41,490 nucleotides of DNA from Acidimicrobiia bacterium (lineage in GTDB: Bacteria; Actinomycetota; Acidimicrobiia; Spongiisociales; ZC4RG35), in contig WFOA01000042.1 in the NCBI GenBank assembly GCA_015488325.1, positions 1 through 41,490 of the forward strand. Reading direction: 5' to 3'. The notes under the pieces were generated by a model, which saw nothing but the letters and a program-made list of their open reading frames with translations, was not told the DNA's origin and did not search any database. Every line of letters starts with the position of its first letter. The first letter of the stretch is position 1. Both the position numbers and the translations under genes were made by a program. Below are positions 35,848 through 41,490 of this stretch, one piece after another.

Positions 35848-36305
35848 ACCAGGCTGGTCGTGATCTCGATCGCGTCCCGGATGCTGCGGGCCACCGGGCA
35901 GTGGTCGGCGTGGAAGGTGTGCACCCGTTCCACGGTGTCCCGCTGGTCGGGTGTCACCCCGCGGAGCGTGTAGGTGACGTGGATGCGGCGGATCACGAGG
36001 ACCCGGCCGTCCTTTTCGATCTCACCGACCGCCCGGGCGGTGAGCTTTCCGTTGCTCGCATCGACGCCGCGCGCCTCCAGCGCGCCTCCCAGGGTCCCCG
36101 TCAGTCACCCGGCGGCGGCGGCGACCACATAGTCGAGGGTGGTGGCGTCCGGCGGATACCGATCGGGATCGATCCCGTAGTGCTCGGCGACCTCCGAGTG
36201 GACACCGAAGGTGATGGGTTCGGTGCGAGCCGGGAGGTGGGCCCGGCGGATCGGCCCGCCGATCCGTTCGACCGTCACCTCGGATCGGTAGACGACATCC
36301 GTCAA
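35826..36305 (-). CDS. osmC: OsmC family peroxidase, probable selenoprotein with in-frame UGA
   Basis: OsmC/Ohr proteins reduce organic peroxides with a pair of active-site cysteines. From TTG at 36305 (AGGAGG 6 nt upstream) the frame runs 66 codons (ending LDYVVAAAAG), meets UGA at 36107-36105, then continues intact for 92 codons (LTGTLGGALEARGVDASNGK and on to GDTQE) to TAG. Family members have AxxGCLTGT here, so UGA replaces the peroxidatic Cys (residue 67). The second Cys, C136, is present in HADHCPVARSI. A SECIS-like hairpin follows the UGA. Insertion of selenocysteine is the best reading, giving 159 residues. A nonsense mutation is the alternative. Confidence 0.85.
36069..36085 (-). promoter_or_regulatory. 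Candidate bacterial SECIS hairpin in osmC
   Basis: Reading the minus strand, 19 nt after the UGA, GCGCGC (36085-36080) pairs with GCGCGC (36074-36069) around the loop TGGAG. A G occupies the second loop position, 27 nt after the UGA. The bacterial SECIS model asks for an apical-loop G in the first two positions about 16-37 nt downstream. This stem would recruit SelB. Confidence 0.65.
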
Positions 36306-36433
36306 CGTCGGCCTCCTGTGTCGATGGCCCGACGGTACACGTCGACGCCCGGTCGCGCCCGCCGATCCCGGGCAACGGTGTGGGGGTGCGGTGCCGCTTC
36401 GGAGACGCCCCCCAAGGTGGGGTCGGCACCCGA

Positions 36434-37276
36434 TCATCCGAGCCCTGCGGCCCGGGCGTAGTCGTCGAGGAGCGGAAGCACCACGTCGGCTGGGGCCGAC
36501 GGCAGGCGGAACACGGCCCGGGTGATCCCGGCGGCGACGAGCCGTTCCAGGTTCTTCGGGGACGCCGCGTAGTAGGTCACCTCGAAGGCGTCGGGGTCAC
36601 GGCCCGCCTCTTCCAGCGCCCGGCGAACCTCGGGGAGCTGCTCCTCCCAGGCGTAGCGGCCCATCGGGATCCACCCGTCGCAGAACTCGACGAGATGGGC
36701 GATCGTCTTCGGCCCGGCGGCGGCGCCCAGCACGATCGGAGGATGGGGGCGTTGGAGAGGTTTCGGCCAGGACCAGCTCGGCTCCAGGTGGAGCAGTTCG
36801 CCGTCGAACGACGCCTCCTCTTCGGTCCACAGCGCCTTCATCATCAGCACCTTCTCCCGCACGAGGGCGCGCCTCCGACGGAAGTCGACCCCGTGGGAGG
36901 CCATCTCTTCGACGTTCCATCCGTAGCCGATGCCGAAGATGAACCTGCCGCCGGAGATCTGGTCCAGGGAGGCGACCGTCTTCGCCAGCCAGATCGGGTC
37001 CCGTTGGGCGACGAGGGTGATCCCGCTGGCGACCTTGAGCCGGGTCGTCACCATGGCGCAGGCGGTGAGGGCGACGTACTGGTCGTGGGTGCGCCAGTAC
37101 TCCTCGGGGAGGGGTGGGGCGTCGGGGACGCCGCCCCACGGGGTCTTCCGGGAGACCGGGATGTGGGAGTGTTCGGGGAACCAGAGCGACTCGAACCCCC
37201 GATCTTCGACGGCTCGGGCCAGCTCCGGGGGCTGGATGGCGGTGTCGGTGGGGAACATCATCACGCCGAACTGCAT
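36434..37276 (-). CDS. LLM-class F420-dependent oxidoreductase
   Basis: Luciferase-like monooxygenase-fold enzymes of actinobacteria usually use coenzyme F420. The 280-residue protein has MQFGVMMFPTDTAIQPPELA, GFESLWFPEHSHIPVSRKT, TLVAQRDPIWLAKTVASLDQ and GGRFIFGIGYGWNVEEMASH, the pattern of the Rv2161c-like F420 subfamily. GGAGGAGG lies just before the ATG, and TACCCT (37305-37300, minus strand) is a possible -10. Substrate is unknown. osmC follows about 130 bp downstream on the same strand. Confidence 0.88.
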   Translation of the reverse strand: MQFGVMMFPTDTAIQPPELARAVEDRGFESLWFPEHSHIPVSRKTPWGGVPDAPPLPEEYWRTHDQYVALTACAMVTTRLKVASGITLVAQRDPIWLAKTVASLDQISGGRFIFGIGYGWNVEEMASHGVDFRRRRALVREKVLMMKALWTEEEASFDGELLHLEPSWSWPKPLQRPHPPIVLGAAAGPKTIAHLVEFCDGWIPMGRYAWEEQLPEVRRALEEAGRDPDAFEVTYYAASPKNLERLVAAGITRAVFRLPSAPADVVLPLLDDYARAAGLG

Positions 37277-37384
37277 GGCACCTCCTCCAAGGGACCGTGA
37301 GGGTACCGCGCCTCCGCCGGTCGGAAGAGGTCGATCACCCTTCGACTTGCCCTCCGTGGTCGTACCCGGGATGCTCTGGCTGCC

Positions 37385-38443
37385 GTGAGCCTGCTGTCCC
37401 GTCTCCGAGCTCGGATCGCCACCGAAGGGCCGATCCCCTTCGAGGAGTTCATGCGCGCCGCCTTGTACGACATCGAGGGGGGGTTCTTCGCCGCCGCCGA
37501 GACGATCCGGTCGGTGCGGTCAGGGGATTTCCTCACCAGTCCCGAGGTCAGCGACGCCTTCGGGGCGGCCCTCGCCCGGTTCGTGGCCAGGGAGGGGGAG
37601 CGGATCGGGACGTCCCCGGTGGTGGTCGAGATCGGGGCGGGATCGGGGTCTCTGCTCCGGTCCCTCCTCGACACGGTGGAGGTCCCGGTGACGGCGTGGG
37701 CGGTGGAGGTGTCGGCGGCGGCGAGACAGGTCCTCGCCGACCGGATCCCCGAAGCCCGGGTGGTCGCCGACCTCGCCGACGTGGCGGCGCCGTTCGCGGG
37801 TGTGGTGATCGCCAACGAGCTGGTCGACAACCTGCCGATGGCGATCGCCCAGATGACCGACCGGGGATGGCGGGAACGCTGGGTGGGCGCCGACGAAGGG
37901 GGGCTGGTCCTCGTCGACGCCCCCGTACGGCCCGAGGTGGCGCGATGGCTGGACCGCTACGCTGGGGCCGTCCCCGAAGGGGGCATGGTGGAATGCCAGC
38001 TCGAAGCCGCCGAATGGCTCCGGCGGGTCCTGGGGATGGTCTCGGTGGGAGCGGTCGTGGTGATCGACTACGGAGACACCGCCGAGAACCTGCTGCCTCG
38101 CCGCCAGGACGGCACCCTTCGCACCTACCGTGCCCACCACCTCGGTCCGCACCCCCTCGACGAGCCGGGAGCGACCGACATCACCGCCGACGTGAACTTC
38201 ACCGCCCTCGTCGACGTCGCCCGGGGAGCCGGAGCCGAGGTCGAGCTGTGGCGCCAGGACGACTTCCTCGCCGATCTGGGTGTCCGCGACGAGTTGACGT
38301 CGCTCCGCCGGCGGGAACTGGAGGCGGCCCGAGCAGGAGACGAGATGCAGCGGCTGCGGCTCCGGAGCCGGAGGACCGAGATCGAAACCCTGCTCCATCC
38401 CCGAGGACTCGGCGACTTCCGGGTGCTGGTGGCGCGGCGGTGA
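37385..38443 (+). CDS. SAM-dependent methyltransferase, MidA/NDUFAF7 (COG1565) family
   Basis: The mitochondrial relative NDUFAF7 methylates an arginine in complex I; bacterial roles are largely unproven. The 352-residue product has GPIPFEEFMRAALYDIEGGF, SGDFLTSPEVSDAFGAALAR, the SAM motif VVEIGAGSGSLLRSLL and VVIANELVDNLPM, typical of the family. It starts at GTG 37385 and is divergent from the F420 oxidoreductase; the 108-bp gap holds both start regions. Confidence 0.88.
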   Translation: MSLLSRLRARIATEGPIPFEEFMRAALYDIEGGFFAAAETIRSVRSGDFLTSPEVSDAFGAALARFVAREGERIGTSPVVVEIGAGSGSLLRSLLDTVEVPVTAWAVEVSAAARQVLADRIPEARVVADLADVAAPFAGVVIANELVDNLPMAIAQMTDRGWRERWVGADEGGLVLVDAPVRPEVARWLDRYAGAVPEGGMVECQLEAAEWLRRVLGMVSVGAVVVIDYGDTAENLLPRRQDGTLRTYRAHHLGPHPLDEPGATDITADVNFTALVDVARGAGAEVELWRQDDFLADLGVRDELTSLRRRELEAARAGDEMQRLRLRSRRTEIETLLHPRGLGDFRVLVARR

Positions 38444-38510
38444 ACCGCACCGGCGCCTTCGGGCAAGAACAGGCGGGAACCGAACCGATGCCGTGGGACG
38501 TCATATCCAC

Positions 38511-39065
38511 ATGAGGAGATACATCGTGTTGGCAGTGGTGCTGTCCGCCTGTGCCGCTCCCGTCATCGACTCGGAAGGGGCGGTCGCGCCTCAGGGCACC
38601 TCGCCGGCTGCCGAGGCCGAAGGCGCCGCCGACGGCGTCGTCGGAGACACCACGGCTACCACCGAGTCTTCGACCACGACCGTCATCACCACCACGACCA
38701 CCGCACCGGAGGACGACGTGATCCCCAAGACGCCACCCGAACGGGTACCGCCCACCTCTCCGGCCCCACCCCCGCAGCGAGGATCCGGCGGGGAGGTCCC
38801 CGACGACTACCTGGCGGCGGTGCTCGCCGACGCCGCCGAACGCACCGGTGTGGCCGTCGAGGCACTCGACGTCGTCGAAGCAGCCGCGGTGGTGTGGCCC
38901 GACGGCTCCCTCGGCTGTCCGCAGCCCGGACGAGAGTACATCCAGGTCCTCATCGACGGGTACCGGGTGGTGGTGTCGGCCGCCGAGACGACCCTCGACT
39001 ACCGCCTCGACGGGCGCGGCAACTTCTTCATCTGTGACGCTCCGAAAGCGCCTCCGGAGAGCTGA
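38511..39065 (+). CDS. Lipoprotein with conserved C-terminal WPDGSLGCPQPG domain
   Basis: From ATG 38511 the 184-residue product starts MRRYIVLAVVLSACAAPVID, with lipobox LSAC (Cys14), so it should be lipid-anchored outside the membrane. A Thr/Pro/Ala-rich linker (ESSTTTVITTTTTAPEDD) leads to a compact domain with AAVVWPDGSLGCPQPGREYI and YRVVVSAAETTLDYRLDGRG, ending FFICDAPKAPP. The two cysteines could form a disulfide. I recall similar domains in uncharacterised secreted proteins of actinobacteria. Function is unknown. Confidence 0.75.
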   Translation: MRRYIVLAVVLSACAAPVIDSEGAVAPQGTSPAAEAEGAADGVVGDTTATTESSTTTVITTTTTAPEDDVIPKTPPERVPPTSPAPPPQRGSGGEVPDDYLAAVLADAAERTGVAVEALDVVEAAAVVWPDGSLGCPQPGREYIQVLIDGYRVVVSAAETTLDYRLDGRGNFFICDAPKAPPES

Positions 39066-39077
39066 GGTCGACACGGA

Positions 39078-39106
39078 GCGGGGGGCGCCGGTTCGGCGCC
39101 CCCCGC
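39078..39106. terminator. Bidirectional terminator hairpin
   Basis: GCGGGGGGCGCCG and CGGCGCCCCCCGC form a perfect 13-bp stem with loop GTT. It lies between the convergent stops of the lipoprotein and the protease, so it can serve both strands. Confidence 0.75.
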
Positions 39107-39127
39107 CAGGTTCGTGGGTCTTGAGGA

Positions 39128-41490
<2,363 letters not shown>

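Noticed and set aside
35826-36305. osmC as a pseudogene or as two separate small genes
   Set aside because: Both halves are intact and in the same frame, the ribosome binding site is good, there is no second start site after the UGA, and the UGA is exactly at the catalytic Cys. Selenocysteine explains this better, although a nonsense mutation is not formally excluded.

Overview
This GC-rich window carries the S10-spc-alpha ribosomal protein region, the flanking housekeeping block and an accessory tail. Gene order (rplQ, then truA, rplM-rpsI, glmM, glmS, acpS, nnr, alr, tsaE-tsaB-rimI-tsaD, groES-groEL) is that of Actinomycetota. Actinobacterial-style promoters (TANNNT placed 6-7 nt before the start codon, giving leaderless mRNAs), a zinc-type S14 and an F420-type luciferase-like oxidoreductase agree. 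An early-branching class such as Acidimicrobiia is my best guess, but this is inference.

Layout. 1-119: end of tuf. 152-15360: one tightly packed + strand series from rpsJ to rplQ, with ATGA, GTGA or TGATG overlaps at most junctions. infA is missing from its usual place between map and rpmJ. A 28-codon ORF built around an AT-rich hairpin sits between rplN and rplX. 15406-16161 (-): plsC. 16388-20365 (+): acyl-CoA dehydrogenase, coaA, Nudix protein, membrane protein, truA. 20347-21537 (-): ilvA. 21646-25948 (+): rplM, rpsI, glmM, then a full-length glmS ribozyme, then glmS. 25970-33211 (+): acpS, nnr, alr, P1 peptidase, leader peptide plus uracil-DNA glycosylase, and the t6A genes tsaE-tsaB-rimI-tsaD. 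33231-35292: three CIRCE operators spaced exactly 33 bp apart, then groES-groEL. 35365-39065: small secreted protein, OsmC peroxidase (-), F420 oxidoreductase (-), MidA-type methyltransferase, lipoprotein. 39128-41490 (-): most of a secreted subtilisin-like protease, cut by the window end.

Two results stand out. First, 23919-24062 can be folded base by base into a glmS self-cleaving ribozyme (P1, P2, P2.2-type pairing, P3, the P3 loop pseudoknot, P4 and a GTGA-capped P4a) directly upstream of glmS. This riboswitch class is known mostly from Firmicutes. Second, the OsmC gene has an in-frame UGA exactly where the peroxidatic cysteine belongs, followed by an intact remainder of the protein and a bacterial-SECIS-like hairpin. 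It is therefore a strong candidate selenoprotein, which standard gene callers would split or truncate.

The rest is coherent housekeeping: translation and secretion (ribosomal proteins, SecY, Adk, Map), cell-wall precursor supply (GlmM, GlmS, Alr), CoA and acyl-carrier biogenesis (CoaA, AcpS), metabolite repair (Nnr), tRNA modification (TruA, Tsa proteins), and protein folding or stress defence (GroESL, OsmC).
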